Below, one piece after another: positions 46,300 to 58,572 of a stretch of DNA of 64,000 nt. The stretch lies in the NCBI RefSeq assembly GCF_047948215.1, contig NC_134455.1:343504997-343568996 (forward strand). The letters run 5' to 3'. The number at the start of each line of letters is the position of its first letter. Positions within the stretch are counted from its first letter, which is position 1. Made by a program: the position numbers and the translations under genes. Under the pieces are notes generated by a model, which was given only the letters and a program-made list of their open reading frames with translations, searched no databases and was not told the DNA's origin. This stretch comes from Lycorma delicatula. Taxonomy: Eukaryota; Arthropoda; Insecta; Hemiptera; Fulgoridae.

Positions 46300-48765
46300 A
46301 AAAAAATAAATTTAATTTGACCAAACGTTGATGTGGACGCAGACGTGGTTAACACGCTGTGTTGGGTTTGAAAATGAAAATCCTAACTGATATTTTTTTG
46401 TCAAATCGAGTTTTATACGGTGAATGACTATACTAGTCATCTTAATTTAAAAATATGATTTATATAACATTAAAAACGCATGGAAGAATTATCATACAGA
46501 AAGTATATCAAACATACAGACATTTTTAAAAAATCACTATTTATCACCATATATCCATATCATAATTATAAATTTTCCGGAAGGTAGTTAAAGTTTTTCC
46601 TTTCTTTACTGATGGATTCAAGATAAATTAGAAACGAGCCGTTTTTACTGATAAAAAATCAAGCAATTGCCAAAAGCAGTATTGGAGTTAGGCCACGTTT
46701 TGAATTATTTTTAATTGCTCATCAAGAGTATTGATTATTTACAAGAACTTATCAAAAATTATAAACTTAAATACGTAACTCTATTTTACATTGAAAGATC
46801 CAAAAGAATCCCTGTTGACATAAACTTGCAAGTATAGAAGTGTAAATAAAAAATGAAGAATAGAAACTTTTAAGTTACAAGCTTTTAAGTTGCAAGAGCC
46901 GCGCGTATGTAAATTTATGGTACATACATTGCAAGTTAAATAAAAGCAAATAATAAACATCACTGTAGGCTACGTACAGCAGTGTCTATCTTATATTACC
47001 GATAATTTTGATATTTAAGGTTTTGGGAATGAAATTTCTTCTTCCCCTTGCCCCATATCTCGGCAGTGTATCTCATTCTACTCCTCCAGCAACACTTTCA
47101 CGCTAATAGTAATAAAATCCTATTTTAAAATTAATTTGTATTTAACATGTAAAAACTTTACCTTATAATCCTATTATATATTCTGTTATTATAATCTTAT
47201 TATTATATTATCTTATTATCCTCACGCTGATGGATTCTTAGTTTGGAGATTACTCTGTATGTAAATAAGAAAGAGGTCTGATAATAACGGTGTTATATAT
47301 TACTTGTGATATTTGTGAATGTGATAACATTATCTCTAGAGAAGTTCCAATTGTCATTTATATAGATTAATGATGTGATAACTCTGATATGCACAACTTC
47401 TGTCCTGATAAAATTTTTATTTATTATTCCCTTCATTCAGTAAATAACGTATGTAGGATGTTTTAATTAGAGACTGGATTCGAATACAATTATTCAACCA
47501 GGTTTTAATTTTTATTATTTGATTATCACAAAAAATAACAAGAGTCAATAGCCCATTGAAAGTGGGCTTTAGCCTTTTAGTCTAATATAAAAGATTGTAG
47601 ATATTAAGGACTACAAATAAAATTATAGGCATTCTTTATTGTCTGAAATTTTGTATTTTTCCAAACTGTACTTGCTCTTTCATCGTATTTCTCCTAGATA
47701 ATAGTTAGGAAACTTTTTTTTTTTATCTAATACGATTGGTTCTTGTATTTACCTCAGGTTTACTTGTGAACGTTGAGGATATATATTGACTGGCAATGAA
47801 AAAAATCTTCATACATAGTAAAACAATAATATTAGGGAAACAAACCAATTTTATAACTGTTGATCTGGTGATGATTAAATTAGATTTACATGTATGTATT
47901 ATTGAAATTTTTGTTCACATGATATATTGCTGTAAATGAGCTTATCTAATCGGTGCCATTATATCATAAAAAGATGTTCCATAGTTTTGATTTTTTTTTA
48001 TCATAGCTAAAAAGACTTTTAATTTTCTTTTTTATTGTAACACAATTTGAAAAGTCTGTTAATAAAATTTGCTATTATTTAACTATTTTTGTTAATACAG
48101 GTGTCACTTAATATACTCCTGTTACTGTTAATAAATGTAACCTTTGTCTACCACCCGCCCTTTGTACTGCTTATTGTAAATGCTGTGGTAGAGTTAAAAT
48201 GAACATTAACATTTGCTATTGCTAATTGTATTGTAAGTTTTTTGTTATGCGACTCAAATAATTTCTATCTAGTAATTTTGCCAATAAGTTTAAAACTTTA
48301 CGTATTAGGTTTAAATATTTATCGTTTGCCTATATATAAATTCTATCCATTATTAGCCTACTTATTATGAAGTATTTATGAGTTGAAACTAGTCTTTGTA
48401 CAAAATGCCGGTAATATTTATGTCGCTTGTAGTATTATTTTCGGAATATGATAGAACATACTTAAACTTGTGTATTACAGAAAAAGTTAAACTGTAAAGA
48501 TTGATGTTTAGAAATTGAAGATTTAAATATTAATTTAACTTTACCGTGGATGTTAATTTTCTTATTCTTTTTAAACATCTTTCTTTCTAGCTGTAGGCTA
48601 TAAATGTTACTATCTGATAATCTCAATTCATTGTGACTTGCTGTCGATTAGTTTTGTGATTTATTTGTTCATCAGTGAGTTCATCTAGCGGAAATTTTAG
48701 AAATTTACATTGAAAAGTTTTATTTATCAGAATACAGTGGTAACCTCTGTTAATAAAAACAGGTT
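46300..48765. other. AT-rich intronic sequence, no feature seen
   Basis: Nothing recognised apart from short simple-sequence runs such as TTATTATATTATCTTATTAT near 47200. Confidence 0.4.
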
Positions 48766-48769
48766 GTAT

Positions 48770-49990
48770 TCTTAGTTTGAAGTAGAAGGCAAGCAAAGAT
48801 GGTCATTCGTCAGCCAAATTAAATGGCTTACTGAAAATATCTTAAGTTTTGAAGTCTTGAAACGTACGTTCAAATTCATTATGGAGTCTTATGACACAGA
48901 AGATCTGTGAAAAGTGCATAGTCCGAAAGCCATGCGGTATTTTCCAGCATTTCACAGCCTTCAAACATTTGTTTTTCACGCATGAATGAAATTATTTCCT
49001 CTTTCAGCTCTCATACTCGCTCGAAGACACGTCCTGCACTAAGCCATATTACTTTAGTGCACTAGAGTATATCAGTGTATTCAAATTACATGAGTCAAGA
49101 AATTGTCTGTGAGTAAGCGCTCGAGATCAAATATTATAAATAAGCTTCATAATGACATTGAGCACGTGTTTTATATTTTTGGCAGATTTACACAGAGGGT
49201 CTTGATGTATAACAATGAAGAAATACAACTTTGTTCTCAGGGTATGTTTGGTTAAACATGCCAACAAAATCAGATTTCTTTCCTGTTATATTAGGGGCTC
49301 CATCAGTCGTAATATGCGTGTAGTGGTTACGGGTACTTTCAGAGTCGGACCCTGTTGATATACGCTTTTAAAAATGTATTTAAAAAATACATTTTATTAT
49401 ACGCATTTTAAAAATGTCTGACCCTGTTAATGTACGCTTTACTGAGCGCATGCATGCTGGTTCTTCAGTAATACAGAACTTATCATCAATACCTCTTATG
49501 TAGCAGTTTCGTTTGTCATTACTGTCGTCCATAGTAATAGAACTAAACTAATTCTTGATTCTAGCTGTGACGGAGGTATTGATCTATTGTTTCGATTCTA
49601 GAATTAATTATTTTGTCAGGACACAAAATATCACAACTTGGAGCTTGCAATGTTTCACAAACTTTCTATCAGAAAGAGCTTTGTTACTTTTAATAGTATA
49701 TGCTACGACATAACTAGCATGTCGCCGTTTTTTGAGAACTATTTTTTTTTTTTTTTTTATATATAATATTTTGCTGACCTGAGACCATTTTACGTAGAAC
49801 TGCTTTTTGTTTCCTTCCATCCTCAGTCATGGCTTCATAATTGGTATTGTTATGCTTAAATGTAAAGTGCTGGTAAATGTTAAATTCTTTGTAGACAGCC
49901 ACAGTTCCAAATGCGGCACAATGATTTACCCTTAAAAGCTGTAAAAATGTATTCCTAAGTCCACTCATCTTAGTCGAGTGGAGCATTCTC
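48770..49990 (-). pseudogene. hAT transposase remnant, GTF2IRD2-like (BED finger) type
   Basis: From the 5' end on the minus strand (about 49986): a BED-type finger region (VYKEFNIYQHFTFKHNNTNY) followed by MTEDGRKQKAVLRKMVSGQQ. Next comes an AT-rich decayed part. Near 49300-49200 the core reads HITTDGAPNITGKKSDFVGM with the second catalytic Asp region. At 49030-48900 it reads VIWLSAGRVFERV, ELKEEIISFMREKQMFEGCE and NTAWLSDYALFTDL. This order matches the domesticated GTF2IRD2-like and related hAT transposons. Several stops. A small internal tandem duplication lies at 49330-49440 (GAGTCGGACCCTGTTGATATACGC and TCTGACCCTGTTAATGTACGC). Confidence 0.8.
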
Positions 49991-49999
49991 TAGTGTGCG

Positions 50000-50439
50000 C
50001 ACGTGTTTCTTTGGATTTGTTAGTTAGTATTTTTTTGGACGTTCCTGTAAAATTATAAGAGTGTAGGTTAACGGATTGTTGTTTTATTTTGATTTTTGTG
50101 AAATTGCTACTGTTTCCAATAGTATTATTCGATAGATATAACCTCAAAGTGAGTGTAAGTTCGTTAAAATTTTCTTAGACGGGTTTTTGCGGTCTTTTTA
50201 GTGATTTGGACGATTCCAACTTGTTGGCGAACTTATTGTGGATAATGGACGAAGTCTTTTATTTAGATTTATTTAGTTTCGACCTCATTGCAGTAAGTTA
50301 TTGTAGTAAGGTCTATAATGAATTGAATTTTAGTGCTGCAAGTTATAGCAGGATTGTATACAAATAAACAAGGAGTTAGAAAATCTTTCAAATCTAACTG
50401 GTGAGTTTTAGTATTAATTATTCTAAGTTCCAAGAGAAG
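50000..50439. other. AT-rich sequence between the hAT remnant and the R1-like LINE
   Basis: No motif recognised; may hold the outer end of the hAT element. Confidence 0.35.
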
Positions 50440-50698
50440 TAAAAGGGGTAAAAGTATAAGTGTATACCCCCAAATATATTATAGGGGTATAAGTATATAC
50501 ACCCCAAAAATCTACCATGTGGGTTGTCGTCGGACGCGGAACAAGGAGGACATCCCGGATTGAGTGGAAATTTTACGGTTTGGCCTACTGCTATAGAGGA
50601 ATCTCCAGAGATAGAGATCTCTGGGATAGAGGATCTGTGGAGATCCCTGCAGGTCTCTGGAGATCCTGCAGGGGCTGTCCGCGTCCACTGGACAAGAG

Positions 50699-51103
50699 TT
50701 GTCGGGCAACACGAGAGTAACAATTAGACCGGGTTTTGGAGAAACCGGAGTGGCGACGTGTCGGCTCCCGACACGATTGTTACATCTCATCAAGGGAAGA
50801 GTGAAGTTTGGGCTTGTGTCCTGTAGAGTGGATGTTGTAGACCTCCTTTTGCGATGTTACCGATGTTTAGAAACGGAACATGTGGCAATTAACTGCATAG
50901 ATGAAGACAGGAAGGCTGCATGTTTCAACTGCTGGAGAAGCAACCCGGTGCCCGTCGCCCCCGACACAGTAACAAGACTCCGACGTATCTTACGTGTAAC
51001 TTGGAGGGGCACTGTAATGGCAGTGCCACATGTCCCAAGGAGATTCGGAGGAGGACCGGGCGTACCTCGGCCTGTTGATGGAGATGAATATTGTCCAGTT
51101 TAA
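50699..51103 (+). pseudogene. R1-like ORF1 C-terminus with zinc knuckles
   Basis: A 134-codon frame. VTIRPGFGETGVATCRLPTR is followed by VKFGLVSCRVDVVDLLL and RCYRCLETEHVAINC, then ACFNCWRSNPVP. The CCHC knuckles belong to the RNA-binding nucleoprotein of R1-clade LINEs. The third knuckle and stop are altered by a frame change after 50940; the more natural continuation (GHCNGSATCPKEIRR frame) overlaps. Confidence 0.75.
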
Positions 51104-51362
51104 TATGAACCATGTGGCCCTGGCACATGATCTGCTGACAAGGAATGTCTCGGAGATGGGCTGATATAGCGCTTGTCTCTGAGCCCTAAATTCACCGCTC
51201 TCGGCCAGAAAGTGTTATTTCTGAAGATGGGGCTGCCGCTGTTTGGACGAGTGCGCACTCGTCCAAAGCCGCATCCCCGCAGAACTTCCCGCACAGGTGT
51301 GCGGGACGTTGCGGGAGGGGGGGGATGTGGATTCGACAGGGCGTGGATCGGAGGCATCTATT

Positions 51363-51811
51363 ATTATAGCTAGAGACCGGATTATATGCAACATAAAAAG
51401 CTTGAAATATGCATGAAAAATTCTTAAAATATGCATGAAAAGTGTCAAAATATACAACTTTAAATAAATAGTAATTTTTAGTTTTTTTTATTTCAAAATC
51501 AGCAGATAATTATTAAGGAGTTGAATAACATATCGATAAATCCGATAATTAACAATTATTTAACATGTTGTTAAACATAAACAATCAGAGGTACTGTTAT
51601 GCGGCTGCTAAGTGCGTTCTAAGAACCGTGCAGCTAATAGGTTTGGCCGGCTGCAACGTAATATTTCATTTATTAACAAGGTACCTTACCGAAAAAAAAT
51701 TGTAGATATAGCGAAAATATGCATCATCACAAGATTTTAAGGAAAATATGCAATAACCGGTGAGAATGAGCCTAATATGCAAATGTATATAATTCGGACT
51801 CTATTTATAGC
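51363..51811 (+). mobile_element. hAT-type MITE inside the R1-like endonuclease
   Basis: Element 51371-51803 (433 bp). The termini are TAGAGACCGGATTATAT and, inverse, TAGAGTCCGAATTATAT. Eight-bp flanks ATTATAGC (51363-51370) and TTTATAGC (51804-51811) match at 7 of 8 positions. Cutting the element out restores the endonuclease frame reading YYYSCYLSPNMGAERY. The inside repeats AAATATGCAT/AATATGCAA words in subterminal position at both ends. No coding sequence, so it must be mobilised by a hAT transposase from elsewhere. Confidence 0.9.
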
Positions 51812-52111
51812 TGTTATCTTTCGCCTAACATGGGTGCGGAACGATACAGTGAGTTCTTGGCCTCGCTTACTAAACCTCGAAACTCACCGGCCGGAATTAT
51901 TGGCCGGGGATTTTAGTGCTTGGTCGGTTACCTGGGAGATCATCTAGGACCAACGTGCGGGGCAGATTGCTGTTTGAGGCAATTGTACTACTGGATCTAG
52001 AATGCTTCAACTCTGGAGACACATTAACATACAGGAGGGGAGACCACTGGGTACATTATTGACCTTACTTTTGGTGCTCCGGCTTTAGCGGCGCGGATAC
52101 GAGATTGGCGG

Positions 52112-53190
52112 GTGAGCGAAGACTATCTAGCGAGTGTTCACCAGGCCATCGTCATGAGTATTGCTGACGGAGGTTTTCCGGAGCCCGGGAGGATGGTCAC
52201 TCGTGGCTGGAGCACCAGAGGTATGAATTCGGAAAAGTTTGCTGAGACACTGGATCTCAGTGCGGTACGTGAGGTTATTGCGACAGAGGATGAGGCTGCA
52301 TGTTTGGCTGACGGCCTGGAAAGTGCATGTGCCGCTCTTCTCCCTCGCAGGTATTGTTGGAAGGATCGTTCCCCAGTATACTAGTGGACAGAATACATCA
52401 CTCGGAAAGGACGACTACACATTGCCTGATATAGAAGGTGCAGAAAATAGCTCAGTAAGCTTATACGAGACTCTAAAAGGCTTCCTGGAAGCAGTTCTCA
52501 GAAATTGATTCAGACCCATGGAGGAGGCCATTCAAGGTCGTCGTTAAAAAGGGCACTAAGAGCTACAGTCTCCTTATCATAGACACCAAAGAGGTTCAGA
52601 ACATAATTGAGGGACTTTACTCTCATGGGGATGGGATAGTGGCGGAAGTTAAGGAGAATGTTAATCCTCCTGCATTTTTTACTCGCGAAAAGATCATAGC
52701 TGCAGTGAAACATATACCTCTTGATAAGGCACCAGGACCAGATCTTATGCCAAACCCGGCAGTTAAGTTGGCTGTTGGGGAGGACCCTAGTGCCTTTTTG
52801 AAGGTATACAATAAATTGTTCGGTTGAAGGGGTATTCCCACAGAGGTGAAGGTGTTAGCGCCTGGTTTTGGTTCCCAAGCCGAAAAGAGACCCGGAGCTG
52901 CCGTCCTCTTATAAACCGCTGGCGATGATTGATATTATGTCAAGATTTTCGAAAGTATGCTGCCGCAAAGTCTGACCAGAGTTATCGAGGATGCAGGAGA
53001 ACTCTCAGATAAACAATCTGGTTTTCGTAGAGGAAAATACACTTTGGACGCGGTGGCCGAAGTTGTTGGTATAGCAAAGAGAATCATTGGGGTAAAGATA
53101 TTTTGCGTGCTCGTGGTGCTAGACGCTCGCAATTTATTTAACCATGTGACTCAGTTGTATGACTGTGGGCTATTAGTACTGCACTCGTGA
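52112..53190 (+). pseudogene. R1-like ORF2, endonuclease end to reverse transcriptase
   Basis: Several overlapping frames. EDYLASVHQAIVMSI is the end of the apurinic endonuclease; in the usual SDHQAI the Asp is replaced by Val here, removing a catalytic residue. VNPPAFFTREKIIAAVKHIP leads to KAPGPDLMPNPAVKLAVG, and the next frame has SLTRVIEDAGELSDKQSGFR. DARNLFNHV is motif A. Frame changes occur near 52380, 52826 and 52930. The YADD box follows at 53377. Confidence 0.8.
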
Positions 53191-53617
53191 ACGTGAGAGT
53201 CCCTCCATACTTGAGAAGGAAGATTCTCTTTTACCTCAGTGAGTGCAATTTGATTTGCAAAGTGAAGGATGGAGTGGTTGAACAGTGGATAGGTAGAGGA
53301 GTTCCTTGAACCGACCCTTGTGGAATATAATGTACGAAGGAGTATTGGATTCCTCTACCGCCTGACATCACTGTTGTAGATTACGCAGACGACTTGGACC
53401 TCGTGTTTGAGTCGAATATCCTAAGAGAGTCCACTGTCCAGATAAAAAGACTCGTACACAGCAATTAAAACCTGCATGACTAGAGTTAGGTTGAACAGTG
53501 GAGGACGCTGCTGCCTGGAGTGATATACTTCATGTTCCTTTATGGTTCTGAGATATGGGGAGGGGTCACAAGATACAGCAAATACTGGTGTGCCCTCGAA
53601 TCACTACAGAGAAGGAA

Positions 53618-53668
53618 CTCTCAGTGTATTATAGCTGCATATTGTATGCAGCTATAATACACTGAGAG
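53618..53668. repeat. Perfect 24-bp-arm hairpin in the R1-like RT
   Basis: The arms 53618-53641 and 53645-53668 are perfect inverted copies with a 3-base loop (TTG). The left arm encodes SQCIIAA-type residues of the LINE; the right arm is its reversal and does not fit the protein, which resumes with VIPADYLHE. It is a mutation scar rather than a functional RNA element. Confidence 0.9.
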
Positions 53669-54329
53669 ATTCTCTGTTATTCCTGCAGATTATCTGCATG
53701 AATAAGATAAGGACTGAGGGGTGTCAACACTTGTGGAAAAAAGGAAATTGGCTAGTTCAATTATGGAAGAAATGAGGAGAGAATGGCAGATGCGACGGGA
53801 CGCTAGTGAGAGGGGCCACTGGACATACCACATAACTGGGGACCTGAGGGGTTGGTGAGAGACTAGATTACTACTTCACACAGTTTATAACAGACCATAG
53901 CAGGTTTAGAGAATACCTTTTTAGGTTTGGGTTCGATCACTCCACTTGTGACCAGTGTGTGAAGACAAGGAAGAGACAGCATATTACATCTTTTGCTGCC
54001 TCCCGATTTGAGGATGCGAAGAGGGAAATATTAGATACCATAGAAAGAAGGGAAATGTTCCTCCTGGAAGAACTGCAGTAGATCATGATGGAAAGCATGG
54101 AAAATTGGATGGCTATATCAAGGTTTGCTAGGATGATCATGGAGAAACTGTATATTTGGGAGGATTTCCACAGGGGTAGAAGAAGAAGGGGTTTTTGGGA
54201 GGGTGTGAAGGTGGACAGGCCCCCAACTGAGCACCTAGGGGGTTTTCCGTACGTGTGGAGGTTGCCTGGGTGCAATGAGATAGTGGGCACTCTGTTCACA
54301 CATCTGATGGCGACCTGGGTTGTAAGGGT

Positions 54330-54720
54330 CTGATGTGCACATGGTGTGTTATTTGATGTGATTGGATGTGACTGATCCGATGTGATTGAGGTGTTGCGTG
54401 TGTGGTGTGAGATATTGGAGTGATGATTGTTGTGAAATGTTTCTGTGGTGTGACTTATGTAGTGTGATGTGATGAATGTATTTTTATGTGTGTGCAGCTG
54501 AATGTCTGATTGTCTGTGGTTTCTGATTATGTGTGAGGGTGTATTGTCGGGTGTATGTCTGACTGGGGTGGTAGGGATAATACGAGTCAGTCTGTCGAGA
54601 ACTACTGTTGTGAACGGTCTTGGTCTGTTCTCTGATCTACCGCTGCCGTTACCCTGTGTGCGAAATACAGACACAGAAAGAATGCGATGTGATACAATAC
54701 AGATGTGATGTATGACATGA
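54330..54720 (+). repeat. TG-rich degenerate repeat, probable 3' UTR of the R1-like LINE
   Basis: Many diverged copies of TGATGTG/TGTGATG words (for example GATGTGATTGGATGTGACTG) follow the zinc-binding C-terminus of ORF2. Low-complexity 3' regions are common in LINEs. It also produces the longest antisense frame of the window, discussed as rejected. Confidence 0.55.
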
Positions 54721-54724
54721 AATA

Positions 54725-54866
54725 CATTTATGTGGTTTAGTTAAGAGAACTGATCAGAACACAGTAAAGTGTGTGTGTAGGTGGCCAATCAGAACTGTGT
54801 CACAGGCCAGATTAGACCAGTCTGGGGACCACATCTGGCTCGTGGGCCATACTTTGCTCATCACTG
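54725..54866 (+). mobile_element. hAT terminal fragment
   Basis: Read in inverse from 54866: CAGTGATGAGCAAAGTATGG, then GCCCACGAGCCAGATGTGG. This resembles the end of ZBED/Charlie-type hAT elements, which typically begin CAGTGATGGGCAAAC and continue with a GGCC-rich stretch. It may be one end of the element whose ZBED5-like transposase lies at 57110-58150, since the Tigger remnant could be nested between them; the opposite end was not found. Confidence 0.55.
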
Positions 54867-54979
54867 TCTTAGACCCTTAGGGTATAGTAGTTCATATCAT
54901 CTACTTAGTAACTGTCTATGCTATGTGGTTGCTTTTGTGATACCTTGAATTGATTGAGTTTAATAATTTGTGCATCAAA

Positions 54980-56170
54980 TTAACAAAGCGCAATGGGTCA
55001 TAATAACAATTGAAGAAAAATTGGAGGCAGTTAGAAGAATTAGAAATAGTAAGGTTTTGTAGGCTGTGGCAGTCGATTTTGGTGTTGGGGTTTCTATTGT
55101 TTCTGATTGGGTAAAGATGAAAAATAAATTTGAAGAGTATTCATGTATAATACCAAACAAGAGAAAATGAAGATATGCCAAAACAAGAAAGTGAATGAGG
55201 CTGTGTATTATGATTCACACAACAAATGGAAAGGGAATGGCAGTAACAGGCCTAATTATTTAGGAAAAGGTTTTTATCCAAAATATTGAATTAAACAGGT
55301 GCAGGATTTAAAACACCATTGCTGAATTGCTCTAAAAATGTAAAAATAAGTACAGAATATGTCAGGTGAATGTGTCTGTGGAGAAAGTTTATCTGCCAAT
55401 GTTGATGCTGTGGGCAATTTTAAAATAGAAATGGACGTTTTTTCTCAGGATATGAAAAGATCAAATCTATATTGTAGATGAAACGGCTAAATTTAAAAAT
55501 GTTACCCAAAAAACCACTTGCTTCAAGGACAAAAAGAGTGCTCCTGGACACTAGAGGAACAAAGAGTGACAGTTTTGTTTTGCAGGAATTGATTATCTGC
55601 TGCTTTGTGTGTAGGAAAATCTTGAAACCCCGGGAATTTGAAAGCTATGCAGAAAGTCTTTTTGTCTACTACCGAAACCAAAAACGTCCTTGATATCCAC
55701 TAACTTGTTCAGAGTGGTTCAACAATGAATTTCTTCCCAGTGTTGAGTCTTAAAGTCAAAAACCCTTTCTAGAAAGGCCATTTTATTCATTGATAATGCA
55801 CCAACTAAGACATCCTCAGTATCTGAGCAGTAATCACTAAGACATAATTGTTAAGTTGATACCATCAAATGCAACAAGTTTGATCCAGCCTTTAGACCAG
55901 GGAGTGATAGAGTGCTTAAAAACACAAAAATGAAGAGTGAAAAAAATAAAAATCTTCAGGAGTTAATGAAAAAACACCAGGATGTGGATAAATCAACCAA
56001 GTTGAAGTAAGTGATTGGCTCAACAGGGGTGAAATGAAATGAAATTTTAATGATCAGGGTTGATATGGTACTGTCCCAACCACAGAACAACACAATGCTG
56101 CATATTGCAAACAATGAAGACATTAGCGGAGACCAGCAGCAACCATGACACCGCTAATGAGATTTTCAGT
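54980..56170 (+). pseudogene. Tigger/pogo transposase remnant
   Basis: Order on the + strand: ITIEEKLEAVRRIRNSKVL (HTH DNA-binding N-terminus, about 55000) with AVDFGVGVSIVSDWVK; YIVDETAKFKN-type sequence near 55470 holding the first Asp; KMLPKKPLASRTK (55493); KPREFESYAESLFVYYRNQK (about 55625); LFIDNAPTKTS (second Asp, 55792); LIQPLDQGVIECLKT (third Asp, 55895); DVDKSTKLK and DWLNRGE (about 56000). All three acidic positions are readable, but stops and frame changes are frequent, so it is a dead copy. Related proteins are jerky/Tigger transposases with CENP-B-like DNA binding. Confidence 0.85.
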
Positions 56171-57109
56171 ACCTTAGAGGTAAGTTTTTATTGACAGTTT
56201 TATGTACTAAACTGTATGAAGTGTGTGTGTTTTTATTAATATTATTGGGTGGCATTACGTTTTGTCAAACGATCCGAAGAATCTAACTCTTCTCATGTTC
56301 TCCTAGTGAAGCGATTGTGAAATATTGCCCAACAAAAATGTGATAGCAGGAAAAAAAATGATATTTTATTCAAGAAAAAAATCATATATCAGGTTAAAGG
56401 ATGATATGAAAACAGTTTTAATTCTTATTAAAAAATTTTATAATATTGTGCATTCCCCTCAATTAAATGCTTAAATTTAAAAAAAACAATCTCAATTTTT
56501 ATCTGAAATTTTGATTATTTAAAACCACCTTCCCTTCTTTATTTCTGTTAACAGATGTTTTACTGCGTTAGGGGAAAATTATCTCAGTATTACAGTTTTA
56601 ACTAAAAGGATACATCATTATTGAAATTTAAATATAACATTGTGAAATAATTTTCTACTTCTTGAAGAAAGATGTGTCGTTGCATATTTCCTGTTTACTG
56701 TCTATAGAAAATATTTTATTTCATAAATATTATGTATTGTGTATTGAAATGAGATGTGCCTCAGTACGATGTGAAATTGATTAGCTAAAAAACTTACACT
56801 AAATAAAAGATGTTTCTTTCTAATAATAATTTTATACTGTATGATGTTTCTCAACCTGTCAGTATTTTCTACCCAATTTTCAGTCATAATTTTCATCATG
56901 TCCCCCTTCTCATACAATAATAATAATTATAATAATAATGTATTTTGATACTAAAGCTACATACAATGTTAATTACAAACCTTACAAATTACCAAGAATA
57001 AGTAAATTTATTGATATTTGGCAACACCAATCGCCAATAAACAAACACCAATAAACGTAAACAACATTTGGAAACATTTCATAGTGAGTATGTTAACAAA
57101 CCCCAAGAA
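56171..57109. other. AT-rich sequence, no gene seen
   Basis: May include the 5' part of the following hAT element, but no motif is recognisable. Confidence 0.35.
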
Positions 57110-58150
57110 TTCATCGGATTAAAATTAAAATCATATGAAAAGCAAACATCATTTTTAAAAATAATTTGTGAATGAAAAAGCTTTATGCATTTAATATAAA
57201 ATAGCCAGAAACGGTTGCTCACACCATTAGTGAAGAGCTTATTTTGCCAGCTGCAATTGAGATTGTAGAAACTATGTTTGGAGATAATTTTGCCAAACAA
57301 TTGCAGTCCGTACTTCTATCAAATGATACTGTTGCCCAGTTGAATTGGTGATATAGCCAAAGACATACAGCATCAACTTTTCAGGAAGTTGTATGACAAA
57401 TTGTTTTCAATTCAGCTTGATGAGGCAACAGATAGCAATAAAGATGCTCTTTTCATTCCCTATGTTCAGATTTGTATGTCAGCAGTAGAACAATTACTTT
57501 TCTGCAAACCAGTAGAACTCAAAGCAACAGGACTCGCATTATTTGCAGTCTTAAATGATTTCATAAATGAGGCCAAACATAGAGTGGAAAAATTGCATCG
57601 GAATATGTACTGATGGTTCCCATTCAATGTCTGAAAGATTCCAGTATATACAAGGATGTGTGAAACAAATATCTCTACAGTATACCTGGACATATTGCAT
57701 GATCCACTGAGAAGTTATGGTTTCCAAAGAAATGAGTCCTGGTCTGAATATTGTGCTATCAGTGGTTGTAACCCCGTAGTAAATTATATAAAAGTGAGAC
57801 CCCTAAAATCAAAAATCTTTTATGCACTTTGTAAAGACATGGGTGCAGTACATTCAGCATTACTGTTTTATTGCAAGGCAAGATGGTTATCATATGTGAA
57901 ATTTTTGCAATGTGTTTATGAATTAAGAGATGAAATTTACATTTTTCTAGAAGAGGAAAACCGACTAGAAGCTGAGAAGTTTTGAGATAGTTTATTTGAG
58001 ATGGAATTGAGTTACTTGGTTAACATATTCGAGAAATTAAATACCTTGAATCTTCAACTCCAAGGAGCAAATACACATGTTGGATAAGAGTGAATAAAGT
58101 TAATGCTTTTAGTAGAAAATTTGAAATGGAGCAGAAAAACCTGTAAATGT
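57110..58150 (+). pseudogene. hAT transposase remnant, ZBED5-like
   Basis: Frames shift several times but the order is complete. From 57200: SEELILPAAIEIVETMFGDN-type sequence; IAKDIQHQLFRKLYDKLFSI; QLDEATDSNKDALFIPYVQI (first catalytic Asp in DEATD, 57419); LLFCKPVELKATGLALF; TDGSH-like residues near 57612; VVNYIKVRPLKSKIFYALCK (57777); DMGAVHSALLFYCKARWLSY; YELRDEIYIFLEEENRLEAE; and ELSYLVNIFEKLNTLNLQLQ near 58005. This is the RNase H-like hAT core of ZBED5/SCAND3-type transposons. Stops around 57613, 57985 and 58085 inactivate it. The BED finger and dimerisation domain are not visible. Confidence 0.85.
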
Positions 58151-58572
58151 TTGCAAATGTGGATGAATGTGTTAAATCTTACATTTAAAAGTTGTTTTTG
58201 TAACCATTAAAAATCATCTAGCCATGCTAGCAAAGAATTTAAAATAGTATTTTCTTGCTGATGAAATTTTATACATTGTAATAAAACGTTGTGTATATTG
58301 TAATAATTACAAAATTGGATCTATTTCGGAATTCCCCCCAAAAAAAATATTTAATTTTTTAACCAATGGCCAAAAATCGATGTTTTTTTAATATCCAATA
58401 AGAATTAGGTGGGAATATGCATGTTTCAAAATAGCAGAAAATAATATTAATAACCCGGTTGGAGAAATAACACACTAACATGCTCATATATACCAGTCAT
58501 TTTAAACATTCTCCATATTAACATATTTTACTTATTAAAAATATAAGCATTATCGCTTATAATTATAGATAT

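Larger units (their letters stand above)
50440..54720 (+). mobile_element. R1-like LINE, decayed, with internal insertions
   Basis: ORF1's end is at 50500-51100 and ORF2 at about 51080-54320. A TG-rich 3' region follows to about 54720. ORF1 shows two zinc knuckles (CYRCLETEHVAINC, CFNC). ORF2 starts with MEMNIVQFNMNHVALAHDLL. Its endonuclease continues through the MITE at 51371 to SCYLSPNMGAERYSEFLASL, GAPALAARIRDWRVSEDYLA and HQAIVMSI. RT motifs include PLDKAPGPDLMPN (52710), DKQSGFRRGKYTLDAV (53005), VVLDARNLFNHV (53110) and VVDYADDLDLVFE (53371 on), the catalytic box. Near 53950 STCDQCVKTRKRQHI is the C-terminal zinc-binding segment. It is broken by stops and a palindromic scar at 53618. 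Confidence 0.85.

Noticed and set aside
53937..54674. Longest open frame of the window (245 codons, minus strand)
   Set aside because: It is antisense to the C-terminal zinc-binding part and TG-rich 3' region of the R1-like LINE. Its His/Thr/Asn-rich composition follows from TGTGAT repeats read backwards.
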